NCBI GenBank assembly: GCA_003448675.1
Contig: DLXZ01000139.1
Span: 371 to 5,496, forward strand
Reading direction: 5' to 3'
Length of the DNA: 5,126 nucleotides
Source of the DNA: Porticoccaceae bacterium
GTDB lineage: Bacteria; Pseudomonadota; Gammaproteobacteria; Pseudomonadales; Porticoccaceae
Made by a program: the position numbers and the translations under genes. Position 1 is the first letter of the stretch. Each line of letters begins with the position of its first letter. Below the pieces are notes generated by a model. The model was not told the origin of the DNA. It was given only the letters and a program-made list of their open reading frames with translations, and searched no databases. Shown piece after piece: positions 1 through 5,126 of this stretch.

Positions 1-394
1 GAATGCCCTCGCGGTTCATGGTCAATTGAGCCGCTCGAGCAGTGGGTACGACGTTAATACCTTCCGCCTCAAGCGTCACCAGCGTATCGGTGGCGATCGC
101 CTCGATTTCGGGTATTACATAATGAGGTTGTTCCTTTTCGATAATCGCTCTCAGGGCCGCGCCGTCAAGCATGGACAATGTGTAACTTCGGTCCGCCACC
201 TGCATCGCCGGCGCATTGTCGTAGCGATCCAGCGCGATCACCTCAACCCCATAGCGCTGCAATTCGATTGCCACTTCCTTGCCCAACTCTCCGGAACCAC
301 ACAAAAGCGCGCGAGTAGCCGTAGGTGAGAATGGGGTGCCCAGCGTCGAGGGCACGTGGCTGCCGGATACGCGAGAAGAGTCAGAACTGGCCAT
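1..394 (-). CDS. purT: Formate-dependent phosphoribosylglycinamide formyltransferase 2 (PurT), N-terminal part, cut by the left edge
   Basis: PurT is an ATP-grasp enzyme that makes formyl-GAR from GAR, formate and ATP in cytosolic purine synthesis, a folate-independent alternative to PurN. The 131 residues visible are the N-terminal pre-ATP-grasp domain. They include [11 protein letters not shown] at 30-40 (the GAR-binding loop, with E36) and PEIEAIATD at 95-103 (its second glutamate, E98, corresponds to a GAR-binding residue in E. coli PurT). The fragment ends in LTMNREGI, just before the ATP-grasp domain. It matches E. coli PurT nearly residue for residue from ATR onward. The ATG at 394 is preferred because GGAAG lies 7 nt upstream (402-406). 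In-frame ATGs at 421, 433 and 469 have poorer sites. This start gives about 15 more N-terminal residues than E. coli; a GTG at codon 14 would shorten this but has no Shine-Dalgarno. The remaining two thirds lie outside the window. Confidence 0.95.
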   Translation of the reverse strand, partial: MASSDSSRVSGSHVPSTLGTPFSPTATRALLCGSGELGKEVAIELQRYGVEVIALDRYDNAPAMQVADRSYTLSMLDGAALRAIIEKEQPHYVIPEIEAIATDTLVTLEAEGINVVPTARAAQLTMNREGI

Positions 395-471
395 AGAATT
401 ACTTCCAGGGTTGGTTGTCATTGAAATGTACATCCCGATTCCGAGATACAGGGTGTTAACCCCGCGCATTC

Positions 472-501
472 ATTATAGGGACATAGACGGTGGGGTGTAA
501 C
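472..501 (-). promoter_or_regulatory. Probable sigma70 promoter of purT
   Basis: On the minus strand, a perfect -10 TATAAT (472-477) is preceded after 18 bp by GTTACA (496-501), which matches 4 of 6 bases of the -35 consensus. Transcription would start near 465, leaving a leader of about 70 nt before the ATG at 394. A short GGGT/ACCC inverted repeat at 451-462, containing GTTAAC, lies just inside the predicted transcript. I see no convincing PurR box. The motifs are read directly; promoter activity is inferred. Confidence 0.6.
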
Positions 502-560
502 TAAACCCTGTCCCAAACTCACACGGCCTGCCCGATCACATGGCTCGCCGATAAATCAGT

Positions 561-566
561 TAAAAT
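561..566 (+). promoter_or_regulatory. Possible -10 element for trhP (weak)
   Basis: TAAAAT at 561-566 matches TATAAT at 5 of 6 bases and lies about 33 bp upstream of the GTG start, which would give a leader of about 25 nt. No recognisable -35 hexamer lies at 16-18 bp spacing, so this rests on the -10 alone. The rest of the divergent region between the purT promoter and trhP (about 502-560) shows nothing else I can name. Confidence 0.25.
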
Positions 567-598
567 GAACGCCTTTCACTAATGACCAGAACAAAATC

Positions 599-1996
599 GT
601 GTCACACAACCAAAGAAAACCTGAACTGCTTTCCCCCGCTGGCACCTATAAGGCCATGCGCTACGCCTTTGCCTATGGAGCCGATGCGGTTTACGCCGGA
701 CAGCCCCGCTACAGCCTGCGCGTGCGCAACAACGAGTTTAACCACCTCGACATCATGGCGGAAGCCGTTGCCGAGGCCCACGCTGCGGGCAAACAGTTTT
801 ATATCGCCAGCAACATCTCGCCCCATAACAACAAGGTGAAAACCTATCTGCGAGACATGCAACCGGTGATCGATATGCAACCGGATGCTTTGATTATGTC
901 CGACCCCGGGCTGATTATGATGGTTCGGGAGCGTTGGCCTGAGATGCCCGTGCATCTCTCGGTCCAGGCCAACGCCGTTAACTACGCCAGTGTTATGTTC
1001 TGGGGCAGGCAGGGTATCAGCCGGGTGATCCTATCCAGGGAGTTATCCGTGGCCGAAATTGGTGAGATACGGGAGGAATGTCCAGATATGGAGCTTGAGG
1101 TCTTCGTCCACGGGGCCCTCTGTATCGCCTATTCCGGGCGCTGCCTGCTATCCGGCTATATGAATCATCGCGATCCCAATCAGGGCGCCTGCACCAACGC
1201 CTGTCGCTGGCAATACAAGGCCCATGAGGCGAGGGAAACAGAGACTGGAGATATTGAGGCTGTTGCGTTAACCGAAAACTCAGCTGAAAGCTCCGTCGCG
1301 AGCTGGACGCCAGGAAGCCCCACCTCGGAGAGTGATCCATCCGATGAACCGGCACCCCTGATGTTGCTCGAGGAAGCCAACCGTCCCGGGGAGTTTATGC
1401 CCGCCTATGAGGACGAGCACGGCACCTATATTATGAATTCCAAGGATCTGCGCGCCGTACAACATGTACCGACCCTGGTGGATATGGGTATCCATTCACT
1501 GAAAATCGAAGGCCGCACCAAATCCCACTACTATGTGGCGCGCACCGCGCAGACCTACCGCCGGGCCATCGACGAAGCTGTCGACGGCGCGCCCTTCGAC
1601 ATGAACCTGATGAGTGAGCTGGACCACCTCGCCAACCGAGGTTATACCGAAGGCTTTTACCGCCGGCATGTGCCCGAGCATTATCAGAATTACACCCAGG
1701 GCGTCTCCAGTAACAGCCAGCAACAGTTTGTCGGGGAAATCGTCGATATCGACTCCCATACCGGCTGGCTCACCATCAACGTCAAAAATCGGTTTGAGCC
1801 GGGCGACCAGTTGGAGCTGATCAACCCGCGCGGCAATCTGGCTTTCCAGCTGGAGTGTCTGGAGAATACCGACGGTCAGTCCGTCGCCGCCGCTCCCGGC
1901 TCCGGCCACGTGGTTCGGTTTCCCCTGCCTCCCGGTATGGCCACCGAGCAGGCCAGCGAATATTCCCTGCTGATGCGCCATCTGCCCGAGCGTTGA
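599..1996 (+). CDS. trhP: tRNA 5-hydroxyuridine (ho5U34) synthase TrhP, peptidase U32 family (YegQ)
   Basis: TrhP (E. coli YegQ) hydroxylates U34 of a set of tRNAs to ho5U, using prephenate as a genetic requirement and a bound Fe-S cluster. CmoA and CmoB then convert ho5U to cmo5U. The 465 residues compare with about 453 in E. coli and are much shorter than the paralogue RlhA (about 650), which favours TrhP. The U32 signature is clear: FVHGALC ending at C175, SGRC at C182, then C198 and C202 (four conserved cysteines, the likely cluster ligands). Other landmarks are PELLSPAG (8-15), VYAGQPRYSLRVRNNEFNH (31-49), SLKIEGRTKS (300-309) and a C-terminal beta-barrel-like domain from about 375. Residues 208-252 form a Ser/Glu/Asp-rich, poorly conserved linker. 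The start is a GTG (599); the frame holds no ATG or TTG between the stop at 566-568 and this codon, and no good Shine-Dalgarno is visible. The J-domain gene follows after 20 bp. Confidence 0.93.
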   Translation: MSHNQRKPELLSPAGTYKAMRYAFAYGADAVYAGQPRYSLRVRNNEFNHLDIMAEAVAEAHAAGKQFYIASNISPHNNKVKTYLRDMQPVIDMQPDALIMSDPGLIMMVRERWPEMPVHLSVQANAVNYASVMFWGRQGISRVILSRELSVAEIGEIREECPDMELEVFVHGALCIAYSGRCLLSGYMNHRDPNQGACTNACRWQYKAHEARETETGDIEAVALTENSAESSVASWTPGSPTSESDPSDEPAPLMLLEEANRPGEFMPAYEDEHGTYIMNSKDLRAVQHVPTLVDMGIHSLKIEGRTKSHYYVARTAQTYRRAIDEAVDGAPFDMNLMSELDHLANRGYTEGFYRRHVPEHYQNYTQGVSSNSQQQFVGEIVDIDSHTGWLTINVKNRFEPGDQLELINPRGNLAFQLECLENTDGQSVAAAPGSGHVVRFPLPPGMATEQASEYSLLMRHLPER

Positions 1997-2016
1997 GCAA
2001 ACGAGAGGATTAAGCC

Positions 2017-2736
2017 ATGGCCCGCATCCTGGTTCTCATCGCTGTTGGCATCATCGCCTGGTATCTCTGGGAGCAGGCTAAAAGCCTCAGCAAAAAACCA
2101 CCAGAGGAACGCCGTGCCGGCATGTGGAAATTAGGCTTTGTCGCCTTTTTCCTGATTACCCTGGCACTGGTAGTCACCGGCAGGGCCCATTGGCTGACTG
2201 CCGCCTTCGCCGCCCTGCTACCCCTGGCAAAGGGACTAATCGCACTAACACTACGCTCGCTGCCCCTGCTACAGGTCTGGCAAAGGCACAGTAACTCCCA
2301 GTTCGGCCCACGCATCAAAACCGCGTATCTGGAAGTTAAAATCAACCTGCGCAACGGCCATATCGACGGCAAAGTGCTACAGGGCGAGCACACCGACCAG
2401 AGCCTGTCGCAGCTGGATCAGACCCAACTGGAAAACTTGCTTGAAACCCTGCGCGGTGTCGACCGGGAAGGCGCGATGCTGCTACAGGCCTACCTGATAA
2501 GACGTTTTGGCGCGAGCGCCCGAGATTCCCAACAGCAACAATACCAGGCCCCACCTTCCAGCTCCATGAGCCGCGATGAGGCGCTGCAAATCCTGGGACT
2601 GGAAGCCGATGCCGATGAGCAGGCCATCATCAAGGCCCATAAACGGCTGATCCAGAAACTGCACCCGGACCGCGGCGGCAACGACTACCTGGCCGCAAAA
2701 ATCAACGCTGCCAAAGACTGTCTGCTTAAGAGCTAA
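2017..2736 (+). CDS. Membrane-anchored J-domain protein (Pam18/Tim14-like DnaJ-family co-chaperone)
   Basis: This is a 239-residue DnaJ-family protein with its J domain at the extreme C terminus (about 184-239). The HPD motif is at 216-218, followed by RGGNDYLAAKINAAKDCLL, very like mitochondrial Tim14/Pam18. HPD stimulates the ATPase of an Hsp70, so DnaK is the expected partner. The N terminus holds hydrophobic segments at about 3-18, 37-54 and 58-80. The basic loop at 22-40 should be cytoplasmic; with three spans the J domain also faces the cytoplasm, where DnaK is. Residues about 104-165 (YLEVKINLRNGHIDGKVLQG to LLQAYLIRRFG) resemble a middle region I recall from related proteobacterial J proteins. 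A Gln/Ser/Pro-rich linker (171-183, with QQQQ) precedes the J domain. There is no Gly/Phe region or zinc finger, so it is a class III J protein. AGAGGA (2004-2009) sits 7 nt before the ATG. It is probably co-transcribed with trhP. Its client is unknown. Confidence 0.85.
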   Translation: MARILVLIAVGIIAWYLWEQAKSLSKKPPEERRAGMWKLGFVAFFLITLALVVTGRAHWLTAAFAALLPLAKGLIALTLRSLPLLQVWQRHSNSQFGPRIKTAYLEVKINLRNGHIDGKVLQGEHTDQSLSQLDQTQLENLLETLRGVDREGAMLLQAYLIRRFGASARDSQQQQYQAPPSSSMSRDEALQILGLEADADEQAIIKAHKRLIQKLHPDRGGNDYLAAKINAAKDCLLKS

Positions 2737-2773
2737 ACCCGGAAAGTTATCCTCATTCTGGCCAGCGTCGCTT

Positions 2774-2800
2774 TTGATCACGCTAGCCACCGCCTATAAT
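2774..2800 (+). promoter_or_regulatory. Promoter of the tRNA-Arg gene
   Basis: A perfect TATAAT lies at 2795-2800. The -35 is less certain: TTGATC at 2774-2779 matches 4 of 6 bases but leaves a short 15-bp spacer, while TTTTGA at 2772-2777 would give 17 bp. The bases after the -10 (ACGCGCCGCG, 2801-2810) form a GC-rich discriminator, typical of stable-RNA promoters repressed by ppGpp in the stringent response. Transcription from about 2807 would leave a leader of about 15 nt for RNase P to remove. Stringent control is inferred. Confidence 0.65.
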
Positions 2801-2821
2801 ACGCGCCGCGCAACTCATTAC

Positions 2822-2898
2822 GCTCCGGTGGCACAGCTGGATAGCGCGGCCCCCTCCTAAGGGGCAGGTCAGAGGTTCGAATCCTCTCCGGAGCGCCA
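2822..2898 (+). tRNA. tRNA-Arg (anticodon CCT), CCA encoded
   Basis: The full 77-nt cloverleaf can be folded by eye. The acceptor stem GCTCCGG (2822-2828) pairs perfectly with CCGGAGC (2888-2894); the discriminator is G2895 and CCA is encoded at 2896-2898. The anticodon stem GCCCC (2849-2853) pairs with GGGGC (2861-2865) around the loop CTCCTAA, with anticodon CCT at 2856-2858. The T arm is AGAGG (2871-2875), loop TTCGAAT, CCTCT (2883-2887), and the variable loop has 5 nt. The D arm has GCAC (2831-2834) against GCGC (2844-2847), leaving one A-C mismatch at 12-23. The tRNA reads AGG, a minor arginine codon. It stands alone, with its own promoter, between the J-domain gene and the acyltransferase gene. 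Confidence 0.97.
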
Positions 2899-2917
2899 AA
2901 TAAACAGCCCTTTATTT
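2898..2917 (+). other. A/T-only inverted repeat directly after the tRNA (possible 3' trailer or weak terminator)
   Basis: AAATAAA (2898-2904, beginning with the last A of CCA) and TTTATTT (2911-2917) form a perfect 7-bp inverted repeat around the 6-nt loop CAGCCC. The stem has no GC pairs and no T-run follows, so it is weak as an intrinsic terminator. It may mark the end of the precursor or be an AU-rich RNase E cleavage region. The repeat is directly visible; its role is a guess. Confidence 0.3.
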
Positions 2918-2938
2918 GCCTTTCGCCGGCCCCATTAA

Positions 2939-2968
2939 GTCACAATCCTGTCAAATTCCTGTTATATC
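2939..2968 (+). promoter_or_regulatory. Candidate extended -10 promoter of the acyltransferase gene
   Basis: TG (2960-2961), one base, then TATATC (2963-2968) makes an extended -10 element with 4 of 6 hexamer bases. GTCACA (2939-2944), 18 bp upstream, matches 4 of 6 bases of the -35 consensus. The predicted start near 2975 would give a leader of about 54 nt. The rest of the gap between the tRNA and the gene shows no other clear signal. Confidence 0.35.
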
Positions 2969-3028
2969 TTGCCGGCAACTCGGTAGAACGACGCAGGGCG
3001 CCATTGACCCGGACAGGAATTTACAACG

Positions 3029-4756
3029 ATGTTGGATGTTGAGACTTTACTGGAAGACCACTTTCCCCGCTGGAGTCTAAAGCAACCTCTGATCGCCCGC
3101 CCTCTGGTAACGGCGCTAAGACTGCTGCTCCACGAACAGGAGCTGCGTCAGCTGGAAGCGGACAGCCCTCACCAACAGGGCTTCGACTTTGTTGAGAAGG
3201 TTCTCAATTATTTCGATTTTTCCTATCGCCTGCGGGATGGCGAAATCCAGCGTATTCCCAACACAGGCAAGGTCGTGATTGTTGCCAATCACCCCATTGG
3301 CACACTGGATGGCCTGGCTCTACTGAAGATGGTGCGCGAGGTTCGACCCGATGTAAAAGTGATCGCAAACGAAGTACTGTCGGCGGTAAAACCGCTGGAA
3401 TCCTTGTTATTGCCTGTCGACAACATGAACGGTAATACGCCGCGTAAGAATTTGACCGCCATTCGCGGCTTTTTGGAGCGACAGGGAGCACTGCTCATTT
3501 TCCCGGCTGGAGAAGTGTCCCGCTTCGGCCCCAAGGGTATCCATGATGGTCAATGGCACCACGGTTTTCTGAAAATCGCCGCCACCGCCCAGTCACCCAT
3601 CCTGCCGGTACATATCAACGGACGTAATTCGGCATTCTTCTATGCCCTGTCCTTTCTGGCAAAGCCTCTCTCGACACTCTGGCTGGTCCGAGAAATGTTC
3701 AAGCAGGCGGATCGCTGCATCGACATTCGTATCGGCGAGCCGGTTGCCTATAACCAGTATCAGGCGGTAGATCTGCCCTTAAGGGAAAAAGCCCGCCTGT
3801 TTAAACGTCACCTCTATCGTGTAGGCGCCGACAAGCCCACCATATTCCACTGCCAGAAGGCGGTCGCCCACCCCGAGCACCGGCTGCGCTTGCGGGATGA
3901 AATCAAAAGCTGTGAGCTGCTGGGCGAAACCGCCGACAACAAACAAATTTATCTTTACCACTACCAACCCGATAGCTGTGTCATGCGAGAGATAGGCCGC
4001 TTGCGCGAAGTGGCTTTTCGCGCTGTGGATGAAGGCACGGGCGAGCGGCGTGACCTCGATCACTACGATCAGCACTACTTTCACCTGGTATTGTGGGACG
4101 ACGAAAGCCTTGAAATAGCTGGCGCCTATCGACTGAAGGACGCCAGGACCGTTACCGCCGCTCAATGCACGCCACTGTATTCAGCAAGCCTGTTCGAATT
4201 TACCCCGGGTATGAACCCCTACTTTGCGCAGGGGCTGGAGCTAGGCCGCAGCTTCGTACAGCCCCGGTACTGGGGCAAGCGCAGCCTTGATTATCTCTGG
4301 TACGGCATTGGCGCCTTTTTACGCAAAAACCCCCAGTACCGCTACCTGTTCGGCCCGGTATCTCTTAGCGATGCCTACCCAGGCGCCGCGAAAGATATGC
4401 TGGTGCATTTTTACCAGCGTCATTTTCGCTGTTGGCAAAGCCTGGCAGTTGCCAGAACTCCCTATCAGTTGTCATCCGAAAACAGCAAAGCCCTGAGTGA
4501 AAAATTTCCTGGCCTGAACTATCGCGACGAATTCGCGCAGCTGAAAAGCGAACTGGCCAACATGAACTTACGGGTACCAACGCTTTATAAACAGTACTCG
4601 GAGCTGTGCGAATGTGGTGGTGTCCAATTCGCGGCTTTCAATGTTGACCCGGTATTTTCCAATTGCGTGGATGGCCTGGTGATCGTGGATCTGGCACGCA
4701 TAAAACTGGCGCGGCGCAAGCGCTACATCGATTTCCCTCAAACCAGCGATTCCTAA
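3029..4756 (+). CDS. olsF: Bifunctional acyltransferase of OlsF type (ornithine/aminolipid synthesis): N-terminal PlsC-like domain, C-terminal GNAT N-acyltransferase
   Basis: Two acyltransferase domains are fused in 575 residues. The N-terminal domain (about 55-265) belongs to the glycerolipid acyltransferase fold: NHPIGTLDG (87-95, catalytic H88 and D94), FPAGEVSR (158-165, in place of FPEGTRS) and ILPVHINGRN (191-200). The C-terminal domain (about 315-475) resembles the OlsB/acyl-ACP N-acyltransferase GNAT family: REIGRLREVAFR (320-331), LDHYDQHYFHLVLWD (343-357), IAGAYRL (363-369), ELGRSFVQPRYW (404-415) and the FGPVSLSD region. In OlsF the C-terminal domain N-acylates ornithine with a 3-hydroxyacyl chain and the N-terminal domain adds the second acyl chain, giving a phosphorus-free membrane lipid in one protein. 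Ornithine as substrate is inferred; glycine, lysine or glutamine lipids cannot be excluded. There is no signal peptide; a peripheral inner-membrane location is likely. AGGA (3015-3018) lies 10 nt before the ATG. Confidence 0.78.
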   Translation: MLDVETLLEDHFPRWSLKQPLIARPLVTALRLLLHEQELRQLEADSPHQQGFDFVEKVLNYFDFSYRLRDGEIQRIPNTGKVVIVANHPIGTLDGLALLKMVREVRPDVKVIANEVLSAVKPLESLLLPVDNMNGNTPRKNLTAIRGFLERQGALLIFPAGEVSRFGPKGIHDGQWHHGFLKIAATAQSPILPVHINGRNSAFFYALSFLAKPLSTLWLVREMFKQADRCIDIRIGEPVAYNQYQAVDLPLREKARLFKRHLYRVGADKPTIFHCQKAVAHPEHRLRLRDEIKSCELLGETADNKQIYLYHYQPDSCVMREIGRLREVAFRAVDEGTGERRDLDHYDQHYFHLVLWDDESLEIAGAYRLKDARTVTAAQCTPLYSASLFEFTPGMNPYFAQGLELGRSFVQPRYWGKRSLDYLWYGIGAFLRKNPQYRYLFGPVSLSDAYPGAAKDMLVHFYQRHFRCWQSLAVARTPYQLSSENSKALSEKFPGLNYRDEFAQLKSELANMNLRVPTLYKQYSELCECGGVQFAAFNVDPVFSNCVDGLVIVDLARIKLARRKRYIDFPQTSDS

Positions 4757-4770
4757 ACCCTACCTATCGT

Positions 4771-4801
4771 TACACCTCGTGGCAACACGCCACGGGGTGT
4801 A
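4771..4801. other. 13-bp hairpin between the acyltransferase gene and ubiE, no T-tract
   Basis: TACACCTCGTGGC (4771-4783) and GCCACGGGGTGTA (4789-4801) pair around the 5-nt loop AACAC, with a single U-G wobble in the plus-strand transcript. The stem is strong, but neither strand has a run of T after it, so it is not a classical intrinsic terminator. It begins 14 nt after the acyltransferase stop codon. It may stabilise the 3' end of that mRNA, act as an imperfect terminator, or serve as an operator, because its right arm overlaps a possible ubiE -10. The pairing is visible; the role is open. Confidence 0.6.
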
Positions 4802-4805
4802 CAAT
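4800..4805 (+). promoter_or_regulatory. Possible -10 element for ubiE
   Basis: TACAAT (4800-4805) matches TATAAT at 5 of 6 bases and would give a start near 4812 and a leader of about 33 nt. No good -35 lies at normal spacing (the 17-bp position reads TCGTGG). Its first two bases belong to the right arm of the hairpin. This is weak evidence; ubiE could instead be read through from the acyltransferase gene. Confidence 0.3.
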
Positions 4806-4844
4806 GAGCCCCGTCAGGATCATACGCTGATTTGAGGAGCCTCC

Positions 4845-5126
4845 ATGGGTTCGGAAGAAACCACCGATTTTGGTTATCAACAGGTCCCCGTCACCGAAAA
4901 GGCGGACAAGGTCGCCGATGTCTTTCATTCGGTAGCAGCCAGGTACGACCTGATGAACGACTTGATGTCCGGCGGTATTCACCGTCTGTGGAAGCGCTTC
5001 ACCATTGAATTATCGGGCGTACGCCCCGGTCACCGGGTGCTGGACATCGCCGGCGGTACCGGTGACCTGGCGCTGAAATTCAGCAAGCTGGTGGGCCGCG
5101 AGGGCAAGGTTATTCTGGCGGACATC
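4845..5126 (+). CDS. ubiE: Ubiquinone/menaquinone biosynthesis C-methyltransferase UbiE, N-terminal part, cut by the right edge
   Basis: UbiE is a class I SAM-dependent methyltransferase. It C-methylates 2-polyprenyl-6-methoxy-1,4-benzoquinol in ubiquinone synthesis and, in organisms that make it, demethylmenaquinol. The 94 residues visible follow E. coli UbiE closely: TTDFGYQQV (6-14), [20 protein letters not shown] (19-38), [13 protein letters not shown] (39-51) and the SAM-binding motif [12 protein letters not shown] (65-75), ending at VILADI, the beta-2 strand whose acidic residue contacts the SAM ribose. About 155 residues, including the other methyltransferase motifs, lie beyond the window. 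GAGGAG (4834-4839) sits 5 nt before the ATG, a strong ribosome binding site that fixes this start. It is in the same direction as the acyltransferase gene, 88 bp downstream. In gammaproteobacteria ubiJ and ubiB usually follow, but they cannot be seen here. Confidence 0.96.
   Translation, partial: MGSEETTDFGYQQVPVTEKADKVADVFHSVAARYDLMNDLMSGGIHRLWKRFTIELSGVRPGHRVLDIAGGTGDLALKFSKLVGREGKVILADI

Noticed and set aside
26..328. 100-codon plus-strand open frame over purT
   Set aside because: The opposite strand encodes PurT with clear conserved motifs, so the plus-strand frame is a shadow.
582..839. 85-codon open frame starting with ATG and overlapping the start of trhP
   Set aside because: It is out of frame with strongly conserved TrhP, has low-complexity Thr/Pro/Arg-rich content and resembles no family I know. 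It is a shadow frame.
2760..2788. Imperfect inverted repeat GGCCAGCG / CGCTAGCC after the J-domain gene
   Set aside because: It has a C-A mismatch, a 13-nt loop and no following T-run, and it overlaps the tRNA -35. It is not convincing as a terminator.
2829..2846. TGGCAC resembling half of a sigma54 promoter
   Set aside because: It lies inside the tRNA D arm and has no TTGC-type -12 element at the right spacing.
2822..2898. tRNA-Arg(CCT) as an integration site for a mobile element
   Set aside because: tRNA genes are common attachment sites, but no repeat of the tRNA 3' end, integrase or foreign-looking DNA is visible in the window.
599..2898. Functional link between TrhP and the nearby tRNA
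   Set aside because: TrhP acts on U34 of certain tRNAs, while this tRNA has C34. The proximity appears coincidental.
4834..4844. Small palindrome GGAG-C-CTCC at the ubiE ribosome binding site
   Set aside because: The loop is too short to form a real hairpin. The purine-rich part is explained as the Shine-Dalgarno.

Overview
The window looks like ordinary chromosomal DNA from a gammaproteobacterium. The basis is the close similarity, as I remember the E. coli proteins, of PurT, TrhP (YegQ) and UbiE, together with moderately GC-rich coding sequence. The bifunctional ornithine-lipid-type acyltransferase and the general style suggest a marine or environmental lineage, perhaps Cellvibrionales or a relative. 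That finer placement is a guess.

Layout from left to right. (1) The first 131 codons of purT (formate-dependent GAR transformylase) lie on the minus strand and run off the left edge. A good sigma70-type promoter lies upstream, in a divergent intergenic region of about 200 bp. (2) On the plus strand, trhP (tRNA U34 hydroxylase, peptidase U32 family) starts at a GTG with no clear Shine-Dalgarno. It is followed 20 bp later by a membrane-anchored J-domain protein of the Pam18/Tim14 type, and the two are probably co-transcribed. (3) A single tRNA-Arg(CCT) gene with encoded CCA follows, behind a TATAAT promoter with a GC-rich discriminator. (4) A 575-residue two-domain acyltransferase comes next: an N-terminal PlsC-like O-acyltransferase and a C-terminal GNAT-type N-acyltransferase, the OlsF architecture for ornithine or related aminolipids. 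(5) After an 88-bp gap holding a 13-bp hairpin without a T-tract, the first 94 codons of ubiE (ubiquinone/menaquinone C-methyltransferase) run off the right edge.

The genes are mostly housekeeping: purine synthesis, tRNA wobble modification, chaperone recruitment, arginine decoding, membrane lipid synthesis and quinone synthesis. I see no mobile element, CRISPR array, toxin-antitoxin pair, defence gene or other clearly new system. The points most worth a second look are the OlsF-type fusion enzyme, the hairpin overlapping a possible ubiE -10 element, and the membrane-tethered J protein paired with trhP. All intergenic stretches are shorter than 300 bp and are covered by the entries.
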